DNA from: Ruminococcus gauvreauii
GTDB lineage: Bacteria; Bacillota; Clostridia; Lachnospirales; Lachnospiraceae
NCBI RefSeq assembly: GCF_025151995.1
Contig: NZ_CP102290.1
Span: 2,418,001-2,482,000, forward strand
Length of the DNA: 64,000 nucleotides
Reading direction: 5' to 3'
The notes below the pieces were generated by a model. It had not been told where the DNA came from. It saw only the letters and a program-made list of their open reading frames with translations, and ran no database searches. This document shows, piece after piece, positions 8,565 through 16,800 of this stretch. The first letter of the stretch is position 1. Every line of letters starts with the position of its first letter. Position numbers and translations under genes: made by a program.

Positions 8565-8593
8565 TTGACAAACAGGGGATATGCACTTATAAT
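8565..8593 (+). promoter_or_regulatory. Perfect-consensus promoter before the pilus-like locus
   Basis: TTGACA (8565-8570) and TATAAT (8588-8593), exactly 17 bp apart, the only fully consensus sigma-A promoter found in the window. The predicted leader of about 140 nt to the start at 8741 contains a CCGGCTG/CAGCCGG hairpin (8613-8628). Confidence 0.8.
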
Positions 8594-8669
8594 TTCTAAT
8601 ACAAATCTCAGGCCGGCTGTTCAGCCGGATATTTCCAATTGATAATCAGACAGTTTAAAAAGGCAGGTG

Positions 8670-8759
8670 ATGAATATGCCTGAGGGGACTCGTGCGCAAA
8701 AAAATGATAATGTGAAAGAGCCAGAAACGGAGTGTACAATATGCAGGAAAGGACAATAA
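8670..8759 (+). CDS. Possible 29-residue leader peptide
   Basis: ATG at 8670 follows AGGCAGGTG and opens a 29-codon frame (MNMPEGTRAQKNDN...ETECTICRKGQ) that overlaps the start of the HTH gene by 19 bases in another frame. It holds a C-x-x-C pair. Position and overlap would suit translational coupling, but no homology supports it. Confidence 0.2.
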   Translation: MNMPEGTRAQKNDNVKEPETECTICRKGQ

Positions 8760-9175
8760 CGGACATCTTAAAAAATAAAAAACAGATGATACGGAACATT
8801 GCCGAAAAACGCCGTCATATTTACGAGGATCTCAGGTTTCTCGAGAAACAGATGACTGCGGCAAATGAACAGGGTGAGCAGGAAACGTATGGCTGTGAGA
8901 TCAAACAGCAGATCGGCAGAATGCAGGATACTCTGGGGGAATTAAAACGGGAGGAATGCCGTATTCTGATGGTCTGGGAAGCCTTTTATAAGCTGGATCA
9001 TGCGATGTTCGAACTGATGAACCGGCTGTATGTCAGGAAAGAGACATGGTATACAGTGGAGAGTGAGCTTCATGTCAGCCACGAATATGTGAAGGCGAAA
9101 AGAAAGGAAGCACTGGGCATTATCAGGGAAGCATTGGAACAGGGAGAAGACCGGTACCATCTGGGACGGCCCTGA
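8741..9175 (+). CDS. Coiled-coil protein with sigma-region-4-like HTH
   Basis: 144 residues. The first 80 are mostly a charged coiled coil (ILKNKKQMIRNIAEKRRHIY onward). The last 50 hold a helix-turn-helix resembling sigma factor region 4 or phage ArpU-type regulators: TWYTVESELHVSHEYVKAKR followed by KEALGIIREALE. ATG 8741 has CGGAG eight bases upstream; GTG 8732 is a less likely start. It is the first gene after the strongest promoter in the window and 109 bp before the first pilin-like gene, so it may control or belong to that locus. No specific family is assigned. Confidence 0.6.
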   Translation: MQERTITDILKNKKQMIRNIAEKRRHIYEDLRFLEKQMTAANEQGEQETYGCEIKQQIGRMQDTLGELKREECRILMVWEAFYKLDHAMFELMNRLYVRKETWYTVESELHVSHEYVKAKRKEALGIIREALEQGEDRYHLGRP

Positions 9176-9284
9176 AGTACCCTAAAAGACCTCAGTCAAC
9201 CTCTGGGCGGAGGCACACGAAACCGGTATACTGAATTCAGAAGTCAGGAACAGGGCTTCAATAAAATTAAGGAGGACGAAGTAC

Positions 9285-9461
9285 ATGAAAGATTTTTTAG
9301 GAGAATACGGTTTGATTATCGTAGCGGCTATCATCATCCTGTTGTTTGCAGCGGCGGCTACACCGGTAGGAGAATATATTCTCGGCGCCGTAAAAGCTAC
9401 GATTACCAATTTCATTGAGAAATCCGGAGTGACCGGTGTTACGGTTCCGCCAGGATTCTAA
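9285..9461 (+). CDS. Leaderless Flp-type pilin-like protein (EYG protein 1)
   Basis: 58 residues beginning MKDFLGEYGLIIVAAIIILL. The EYGLI step into a hydrophobic helix is the hallmark of the mature N-terminus of Flp/TadA-type pilins, but the basic leader and Gly cleavage site that normally precede it are absent. An AAGGAGG site nine bases upstream and no in-frame upstream start make the start firm. After the helix come VGEYILGAVKATITNFIEKS and a Gly/Val/Pro-rich tail. It is the first of four such proteins here and the only one before the ATPase gene, so it is the best candidate for the major subunit. Too short for most gene callers. Confidence 0.75.
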   Translation: MKDFLGEYGLIIVAAIIILLFAAAATPVGEYILGAVKATITNFIEKSGVTGVTVPPGF

Positions 9462-9544
9462 GCGCCGGACGGAATGTCAGATCCACGGGGATCGAAGGGA
9501 TGGTGCAGACTGTCCCTTAAAACAAACTGTGAAGGGGTTAAGCG

Positions 9545-10582
9545 ATGGCAAGAATCAGTAACTGGCATTTGCCGGATGAGGCTTACGGAGCGCTGCTGCC
9601 ATATATCCGGGATGATAATGTGACCGATATTAATTATAATGGCAGAGACATATGGGTGGATGATGTTACCAGGGGGCGCTATTTGGCAGATCTGACGATT
9701 AATAAAGAGTTCGAAAAGCAATTTGTGATGAGGATAAAGAATGCTGTTTCTGCAAACTTTAATCCGCAGGATAATATTCTGGAAGCGGAGACGGAAGATC
9801 TCAGAGTCTCTGTCATCCACGAAAGCGTTGCTCATACGGGAACCGCAATCTCAATCAGGAAGACACCGCCCATTCAGAGACTGACAGATGAACGGATGGC
9901 GAAGGAGGGCTACTGTTCTAAGGAGATTATCAACTTCTTAAAGAACTGCATTGCAGCACACTGCAACGTTGTCGTGTGCGGACTGACAGGTTCCGGAAAA
10001 ACGGAACTGCTCAAATGGCTGACACGCTCGATACCGGCGCACGAACGGGTGATCACGATAGAAGATAATCTGGAAATCCACTATCGTGCAATTAATCCCG
10101 GCAAAGACTGTGTAGAGCTTAAAGTGCATGAGGAACTGTTTTCATACACTAAAGCCATCAAGGCGTGTCTGAGGCAATTTCCGCAGTGGATTCTGTTATC
10201 TGAGGCGCGATCTGTGGAGGTTAAACATCTGCTCGAAGCTTTTTCTACGGGACATCATGGACTGACTACAATGCATACGGATGATGTCAGGCATATTCCG
10301 GATCGCATCGAAAATATGATGCAGGACGCTCTGGCGGCTGCGCGAATGGAAAATGATATCTACAACTTTATTAATGTGGGCGTTTTGATCAGCAAAAAGA
10401 CAAAGGAAGATGGGACAATCCATCGCTGCATTTCTCAGATCTGTTTATTCAACAGAGAATCCCAAAACAATGAAATCCAAATGCTGGTAGATGACGGAAT
10501 CATCCTGAAACGTGCGATTCCTGGAAGCTTCTACAGAAAATTTTTCCGTGCAAAGATTCAGGACCCGTTTTCTGCATGTTAG
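9545..10582 (+). CDS. CpaF/TadA-type secretion ATPase
   Basis: 345-residue type II/IV secretion ATPase that would power pilus-like assembly at the inner face of the membrane. Visible motifs: Walker A VCGLTGSGKTELLK, the Asp-box ITIEDNLEI, Walker B region WILLSEARSVEVKHLLEAF, and the His box STGHHGLTTMHTDD. The N-terminal domain is shorter than in canonical CpaF (usually over 400 residues). Walker B reads LLSEARS where CpaF has a VGEVRG-like sequence, a divergent but plausible form. Neighbours are pilin-like genes and a TadB/C-like gene, which fixes its role as the motor of this locus. Confidence 0.88.
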   Translation: MARISNWHLPDEAYGALLPYIRDDNVTDINYNGRDIWVDDVTRGRYLADLTINKEFEKQFVMRIKNAVSANFNPQDNILEAETEDLRVSVIHESVAHTGTAISIRKTPPIQRLTDERMAKEGYCSKEIINFLKNCIAAHCNVVVCGLTGSGKTELLKWLTRSIPAHERVITIEDNLEIHYRAINPGKDCVELKVHEELFSYTKAIKACLRQFPQWILLSEARSVEVKHLLEAFSTGHHGLTTMHTDDVRHIPDRIENMMQDALAAARMENDIYNFINVGVLISKKTKEDGTIHRCISQICLFNRESQNNEIQMLVDDGIILKRAIPGSFYRKFFRAKIQDPFSAC

Positions 10583-10600
10583 AGGAGAGGAGGGAAAAAT

Positions 10601-12094
10601 TTGAAAGAAAAGGAGCCGCACCGTAAGGTGCGGCGGCCAAAAGAAATGGTTGCCGAAATCAACCGATATGGATACAGGTTTTCGCTTTCCAGGTTCTGGA
10701 GACTTATCCTCCTGGCATTTGCTGCTACAGGAGGAGTCTGCCTCTGGTTTGAACTTCATCCTGCGCTTACAGCTGCAGTCCTGCTGAGTGTACTGATGTG
10801 TATGCCGAAAGTAATGCTATCTGTATATCACAGTCTTTATGAACAGAAAAGATTTGCGGATGTCAACAATTACCTTGAGCAAATGATGTTTTCTTTTCAG
10901 AAAAGGCCCAATATTTTATTCTGTTTAAAAGAGACAGCACTGGTCTTTCCGGAAGGAGACATGGGGGAACGGCTGCAGAGAGCCATTTCCTGTATACACA
11001 AAGGAGAGTCTGACAGAATGTATGAAGAGGCGTTTGAAATCATTGAGGAGGGATACGGGTGCGGCAGGGTGAATACACTCCACAGATTTCTGATAAAAGT
11101 AGAACTATATGGCGGAAATTATCAGATGACGCTTGAGATCCTGCTCGAGGACAGAAGAATGTGGATTGAACGTGTCTATGCGCTGCAGCAGGACAAAAAG
11201 CGTATGAAAAACAAGATTTTCATATCCGTTATTTTTTCATCAGTCATATGTTCGCTGATCACTTTCATTGTGCCCAGGGATTTCGATATTAAAGGCATGA
11301 TGATCAGTCAGATAGTAACGTGTATTTTTTTGATTGCAGGAATCCTGATCGGCGCATCGGCTCAGAGTGCACTGAGCGGGACATGGTTTACCGAGATGAA
11401 AGAAAGCGATCCGGAGAAGGTCAGAGCGGATTATCAGACAGCGTTGTCCCCGGATTTAAAGCTGATGCAAAGCAGAGCAGTCCGGAAGACTGTCTGTATG
11501 CTGATCCTTGGCATGATTGGCTGGCGTATTACCAAACATGCCATTGTGCCGGCCGTATCCTTAGGGGCTGCAATCCTGATGCTGACAGGCCCCGGGAGAA
11601 CAGTGGCCGGGGCGAGGCGGCGGACAGTCAGGGAGATACAAAAGGTATTTCCGGGATGGGTGATGGAACTGGTTCTTCTGCTGCAAACCAATAATGTATT
11701 TATGTCAGTGGAAGCGACCAGAGACCGTGCGCCTGTCATTTTACGGGAGCCTGTCCGGCAGCTGCTTTCTGAAATGCAGGCTGCACCGGGTTCTGTTTAT
11801 CCGTATCTGCATTTCCTGGATGACTTTGATCTGCCGGATGTAAAGACGGCGATGCGTATGCTCTATGCCATGGATGAGACAGGAACGGGAAACGCGGAAA
11901 TACAGATGAACGCACTGATCAAAAGAAATAATATTCTTTTGGATAAAGCGGAGAGGATACAGAATGAGGACAGGCTCGCAGGGACGGGAATGCTTGTATA
12001 TCTGCCTATGGTCACCGGAACGGTAAAAATGATGGTGGATATGATTTTGCTGATTATTGTCCTGACTGTGAAGACTGGAAATTTAACCTGGTAA
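10601..12094 (+). CDS. Fused TadB/TadC-like membrane platform protein
   Basis: 497 residues, starting at TTG 10601 behind GAGGAGGG. There are two membrane-helix pairs near the N-terminus and middle (about 33-72 and 208-256), another pair at about 300-332, and a final helix at about 475-492. Two cytoplasmic blocks with T2SSF (GspF-like) character lie between them: VNNYLEQMMFSFQKRPNILF and, in the second half, FPGWVMELVLLLQTNNVFMS. Tad systems normally encode TadB and TadC as two proteins of about 300 residues; here one chain seems to carry both. Inferred role: inner-membrane assembly platform driven by the ATPase upstream. Confidence 0.75.
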   Translation: MKEKEPHRKVRRPKEMVAEINRYGYRFSLSRFWRLILLAFAATGGVCLWFELHPALTAAVLLSVLMCMPKVMLSVYHSLYEQKRFADVNNYLEQMMFSFQKRPNILFCLKETALVFPEGDMGERLQRAISCIHKGESDRMYEEAFEIIEEGYGCGRVNTLHRFLIKVELYGGNYQMTLEILLEDRRMWIERVYALQQDKKRMKNKIFISVIFSSVICSLITFIVPRDFDIKGMMISQIVTCIFLIAGILIGASAQSALSGTWFTEMKESDPEKVRADYQTALSPDLKLMQSRAVRKTVCMLILGMIGWRITKHAIVPAVSLGAAILMLTGPGRTVAGARRRTVREIQKVFPGWVMELVLLLQTNNVFMSVEATRDRAPVILREPVRQLLSEMQAAPGSVYPYLHFLDDFDLPDVKTAMRMLYAMDETGTGNAEIQMNALIKRNNILLDKAERIQNEDRLAGTGMLVYLPMVTGTVKMMVDMILLIIVLTVKTGNLTW

Positions 12095-12117
12095 AGGAAG
12101 ACGAAGGAGGACGATTA

Positions 12118-12219
12118 GTGAGAGAAGTATTGGATGAATATGGAAGCATGGTATCCGCGGCGATAATCGGATTGGTGATTGTGGAATTTTTTTACAGCGT
12201 CGCGCAGTGGATCGCGTAA
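12118..12219 (+). CDS. 33-residue EYG pilin-like protein 2
   Basis: Starts at GTG 12118 with AAGGAGG seven bases upstream and reads MREVLDEYGSMVSAAIIGLV, then IVEFFYSVAQWIA. It is essentially only the N-terminal pilin helix, with the EYG triad at positions 7-9 as in its three relatives. It may be a minor subunit that packs into a helical filament core. Absent from ordinary gene calls because of its size. Confidence 0.65.
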   Translation: MREVLDEYGSMVSAAIIGLVIVEFFYSVAQWIA

Positions 12220-12231
12220 GGAGGTAACAGA

Positions 12232-12384
12232 ATGAAGGAGATATTTGGCGAGTACGGCATGCTGCTTCTGACAGCGGCGGTGGCTTTATGTGTGACTGTA
12301 TTCGTACTGGGGAGCCTGCTGGGGGCGGACGGTGTGCTGAAAGCCCTGCTGGGCGCTTTTGCGGATGGCTTGCTGGGAGGCTGA
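12232..12384 (+). CDS. 50-residue EYG pilin-like protein 3
   Basis: Begins MKEIFGEYGMLLLTAAVALC with EYG again at 7-9, continues as a hydrophobic helix and ends in a small Gly/Ala/Leu-rich amphipathic segment (LGADGVLKALLGAFADGLLG). AAGGAGG overlaps the stop of the preceding gene, seven bases before the ATG, so the two are translated together. No leader peptide is encoded. Confidence 0.68.
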   Translation: MKEIFGEYGMLLLTAAVALCVTVFVLGSLLGADGVLKALLGAFADGLLGG

Positions 12385-12386
12385 TC

Positions 12387-12881
12387 ATGAAAACCACGGT
12401 AAAAGAATATGGAATGCTCACAGTTATCTTAATGATTGCGGGGTTGTGTTTCTTTGGGTTATATCATACTGTACTTCCATATCTGAAGGCGGCGGCGCCT
12501 GAAAAAGAGACGGCATCGAATCTCAGCGGGCCGATGCTTGAAGAGCTGACGTCTATGCACCAGCCGGTGATACTGACACGTCCCATTCACCTGAGAGTGG
12601 GAGAAAGGAAAACAGCATTTTCTTTTCTGGATACGCTGGTGAATTCACAGGGAAAAGCTGAGAGCCTGAATTTTGAAGAGTATCAGATGAGACAGGGGCG
12701 GTGTGTATATCGAAATGAAGAGAGCAGGGTTGTCATTGAGTGTGAAAAGATGAGCACAGATGGAATTCTGGACACTGATGCCGAACAGTTGTACCCTCTC
12801 AGCATTGAGTACAGGGACAGTTACAGCAGGAAAGTAAAAGAAAGAGCTATCGTGCTGGTGACGGCACATGGAGCGGGGTGA
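12387..12881 (+). CDS. EYG-type pseudopilin with soluble domain (protein 4)
   Basis: 164 residues. ATG 12387 lies two bases after the previous stop with GGGAGG five bases upstream. The N-terminus MKTTVKEYGMLTVILMIAGL repeats the EYG-plus-helix pattern, and a roughly 130-residue mostly beta, charged extracellular domain follows. By analogy with minor pilins it may cap or initiate a filament. The soluble domain is not recognised. Confidence 0.68.
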   Translation: MKTTVKEYGMLTVILMIAGLCFFGLYHTVLPYLKAAAPEKETASNLSGPMLEELTSMHQPVILTRPIHLRVGERKTAFSFLDTLVNSQGKAESLNFEEYQMRQGRCVYRNEESRVVIECEKMSTDGILDTDAEQLYPLSIEYRDSYSRKVKERAIVLVTAHGAG

Positions 12882-12884
12882 ACG

Positions 12885-13229
12885 ATGCGGACGAGTGTTG
12901 AGTTTTATATTATGACAGCATTGCTCTCGTTAATGGCGGTGATGGCTGCCGGCTATATCGGAAGCAGCCTGTATATTGCCGGCGCCAGAAATTTTCATGC
13001 TTCCTGCATCAGTGAAATTGAGGCATCAAATTATGCACCGAAAGTCATTCAGGCGCTGGAAGAAGACGCCAGACAAAAATACGGAGCCGGCAGGAAGGAC
13101 TGCCTCGAAGTAAATGTATATGAAGTGGAGGGAAATAACCGGATAGCCCAGGTGACGTTGTCATATACATACGCAGTTCCGCTGCTGCAGCTGTCAAAGG
13201 ACTATGAGATTACGGGGTATGCCAGATGA
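12885..13229 (+). CDS. TadE/F-like pseudopilin
   Basis: 114 residues. MRTSVEFYIMTALLSLMAVM gives a short N-terminus and one membrane helix (about 8-30) with the E-F-Y step typical of TadE/TadF-like minor pilins. A small extracellular alpha/beta domain with two cysteines follows. The gene starts three bases after the previous stop. Family assignment rests on layout and context, not on a specific motif. Confidence 0.6.
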   Translation: MRTSVEFYIMTALLSLMAVMAAGYIGSSLYIAGARNFHASCISEIEASNYAPKVIQALEEDARQKYGAGRKDCLEVNVYEVEGNNRIAQVTLSYTYAVPLLQLSKDYEITGYAR

Positions 13230-13241
13230 AAGGAGGATGTA

Positions 13242-13865
13242 TTGCGGACGGTAGTAATAGCTGTGACGGCAGTGATACTGTTACTTCTCACGGGATTTAC
13301 GGTTCTTGGGATCGGAGGACAGACGGTGAGGGCAAATGAACTGGAACGAAATACGGATACTGCACTGGAGCAGACGATGTATAACCTGAAAGTGAATCGG
13401 ACATACGGATATCACAACGGGAAAGGGGGCCAGGCCTGGTCGGAGGAAGTATGTGCCGATTTTGTCCAGAATTTTCTGCTGATGCAGGAAAGCGATTCCG
13501 ACGTTACAGTAAATATATTAAATGTGGATCCCGTGAGAGGGCTGCTGGATGTAGAGACGGAAACTGAATACCGGGGATTATCAGGCAGCCGTAAGGAAAT
13601 TACCTGTAGAAGGACGGTATTGTTCGATGAATGGAAAAATATCAATAAAACCTACCATAAGGTGAGGTTTATGGTGGATGGAAACGTGGTGAGGAGTGTA
13701 AGTATTCACAGCGGCGTCCTGCTGGGAAGTGTTTTGGCGACGGCAGTCATACCGGAAAAAAAGGACATGATGTTTGAACGGTGGATACCGGATATCAGAA
13801 TTGAGGGTGAACTGGAGAACTGCCCGGTAACCCAGGATTTGACACTTACAGCTGTTTTCATCTGA
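13242..13865 (+). CDS. Pseudopilin-like protein with InlB B-repeat-like C-terminus
   Basis: 207 residues from TTG 13242, six bases after AGGAGG. An N-terminal membrane helix (about 4-27) is followed by VRANELERNTDTALEQTMYN, as in TadE-like proteins. The C-terminal 70 residues (VRFMVDGNVVRSVSIHSG... to PVTQDLTLTAVFI) resemble one Listeria-Bacteroides (InlB B / Flg_new) repeat, a beta-grasp module of surface adhesins. This would display an adhesive module on a pilus tip. The repeat call is by eye. Confidence 0.6.
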   Translation: MRTVVIAVTAVILLLLTGFTVLGIGGQTVRANELERNTDTALEQTMYNLKVNRTYGYHNGKGGQAWSEEVCADFVQNFLLMQESDSDVTVNILNVDPVRGLLDVETETEYRGLSGSRKEITCRRTVLFDEWKNINKTYHKVRFMVDGNVVRSVSIHSGVLLGSVLATAVIPEKKDMMFERWIPDIRIEGELENCPVTQDLTLTAVFI

Positions 13866-13895
13866 TTGGGTTCACAAGGAACGAGGAGGATGGCT

Positions 13896-16800
13896 ATGAG
13901 GAAGAAGATTTCTGCGCTATTTCTGGCGATTGTGCTGACAATTCTGCCGCCTGTACCGTACGCGGTCTGCGCGGATGCAAAGACAGATGCTGCTCAAGTG
14001 CACGGCGGGGAAGAGGGCAGGACTGAAGGGGAGACGGAAGACGGAGAAGAAGACCAGGCGGAAGATGCAGAGGAGATCCGGGAACCGGCGGCGGAATGGA
14101 GACTGTCAGACTCTGTAACAGCATATTGTGAAGACGGTGTGCTGACAATTTCCGGGCATGGAGCAGCTGTTCCTGACGGAGAATGGAGCGGATGGGGAGG
14201 AACGGTCAGGAACGTTTTCGTGGAAGAGGGCATTACAGAACTGGCATCATACCTGTTTGCCGATATGCAGGATCTGGAGGAAGTAAGTCTGCCGGAATCC
14301 CTGGAGTCTATAGGCAGTTATGTGTTTGAAGGGTGTCGGAAACTTCAGCATGCAGAATTGCCGAAGGCCATTCATGAAATACCGGAAGGAGCATTTCGAG
14401 GGTGTGTCTCGCTGGATACGATAGAACTGACCGGCAGCATTGATTCCATAGGCCCCGGGGCCTTTTATGGATGCAGGTCGCTGAAAAATACGGTGAATTT
14501 TGAGGATGCTGTGGTGGTTGAAAAAGGTTCGGATTTTATACGGGTGAAGGATCGGGAAGCCGTCACTGCAAAAATTCCATTTGATGGCGTGAGCATAGGA
14601 GATGAAGCCTTTTACGGATGTGAAAGCCTCAAGGCTGTTCTGCTCACGGGGGACAGCGGACTTAATACAGAAATATTCGGCTTAAAAGCGTATGGGGAAA
14701 AAGGCTTGCTGACGGTGTTCTGTTTTGAAGAAAATAAAGATGCGGCAGCCGCGGCGTTTTCCGAAACAAACGTTCAGATTGTCGTGATCCTGACGGAGGA
14801 AGAAACTGAGGAAACAGCGGAGACAGAAAAGGCGATTACCGATATAGCAGTAGATCCGTATTATGTTCTGATGGGATTTGCAGCAAGAGCTGCGGCGGAC
14901 AACACGATTGCTTATCCGACGATGACGCCTGCGGCATATGCGAAGACGGACAGCCGATTTACCGTCATCAGACCCGAAAAGTTTACACTGAATGGGGAAT
15001 ATGAATTCTGTGCGCGGGTTCTCTACTCTGGAAAAGCATATGAAAAACAAGATTATACTACGAAGGTCACGGCGTTTGGACCGTGGGACAATAAGGAGAT
15101 GGGCGATTGGGCGAAGCGAATTGCGGCAGGTAATGCGCAGCTGCAAAATGCATACAAAAACAGCGGAATACTTCATACAGCACGCATTACTGACGACAGC
15201 GGGAAAGGAAAATTCGGCGCATGGTACCGGAATGTCGGTACCTATAAAGGGAAGATTATCGATGCAAAAGCTGTTATTTCAAATTATACGTTATATAAGC
15301 AGGGTGCCGGACAGGGGCTTGGAATACTGGGGCTGTCGGAAGACCGCATTGGAATTTTTGCGAAAAACATCAGCAATGTCACACTGCGCATCGAATTTTA
15401 TGAGCATGGCAGTACGACGAAAAAGGTTAACGTTAAGGGATTCGCGCTTCTGGATGACGTCGATTATGGACAGGGAGTTAAGGTGGAGAGTTCATACGAC
15501 AATATATACGTGCTCAATGAATCAACATTTGCAGTATATAAGAATCAGTCAATGGTTTCGCCCGTTCTGATTGATAAGAGCGGTGTCAATAATACCGATT
15601 ACTATCCGTTTGCACTGCAGGTGGAGTTTGATTCAAATGTATTTGAGTACAAATATCATAATGATCGGTACTTTTACAGAGACGGTCTCGCCAATGCTTA
15701 TATTGATCCGGCTGCTTATGCAAAGGCGGGCTCATGGAATGCCTACTGGAAGAGCAGAGAACCATATTTTGTCGATAACCTGAATCCCGGGTATCAGGGG
15801 TTTTCAGCCAGAAGAATGGCTAAGACGTCACTTCCCGTGCCCGCCATGACGGTTACAGATCATGATGAGAAGGCGGTGCAGGAGAACACACTGGATTCTC
15901 TGAGTGAAACATATTTTTATACGATATCACAAAATATCCCCAGAGAAGAGCCTGACTATTATTACAGTGATTTTACGGTTAGAGATATTCTGCCAGAGTG
16001 CCTGGAATTTGTCAGCGCAAAGGTTGAGGATGATGCGGGGAAGGATGTGACATTTCGATTTCTGGTATCACATGATGATCAGAACGTGACCTTTCAGGTG
16101 AAATCACCCGCCTCAGCCATATTTTACGGGGTGACATATCATTTTAAGGTTCATGTCCGGGTTCGTCAGCCGATGGATTATGAAGTGTGGCTGAACAGCG
16201 AGACGGGTTATTATGATACGGAGAATCAGTCGGTATCTGTTTTGACCAGAGGAGGTGGATCTTCATCTAAAAAAAGCAATACCGTGAAAACGAGGTTCAG
16301 AGATGAAATCTCAATCAACTATCATTCAAATTATCGGTCAAAAGCGCAGGAACAGTTGACGGAAAAGACTTATCGAAACTTCCCTTACACGGTGAGAGGA
16401 AATGATGACAAGATCCATTTCACGGAAGGTGAGACGGCAGTATTTGCCGGGTGGGATCAGATACCGGAGGCGTTTGCCGAAAATGTCAGATTTCCGGACG
16501 CGAAACTGCCCATGGAAGTGGAGGATACAGCTAAGGTACTGGGGCAGCCGGACCTGTATGCCATCTGGGATTATGCTCCGGATGTCAGCAGAGAAAATGT
16601 GCCGGTATACTATGAAGGGGAATCAATCACAAAAGAAAAACTGACGAAAGAGGTGAAGGTCCGGGATCTGGAAGATAACCGGCGGGGTATTGAACTTCCG
16701 CTGGACATCAGGAAAATCCGCAGTGATGACGGTACATTAACCAGGAATTATCCTGAAGGGATGCAGGGCAAAGATGATTTTCATGTGTCCTTTGAGGAGC

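Noticed and set aside
9221..9232. Separate promoter (TATACT) for the first pilin-like gene
   Set aside because: No acceptable -35 at the right distance, so the consensus promoter at 8565 is preferred.
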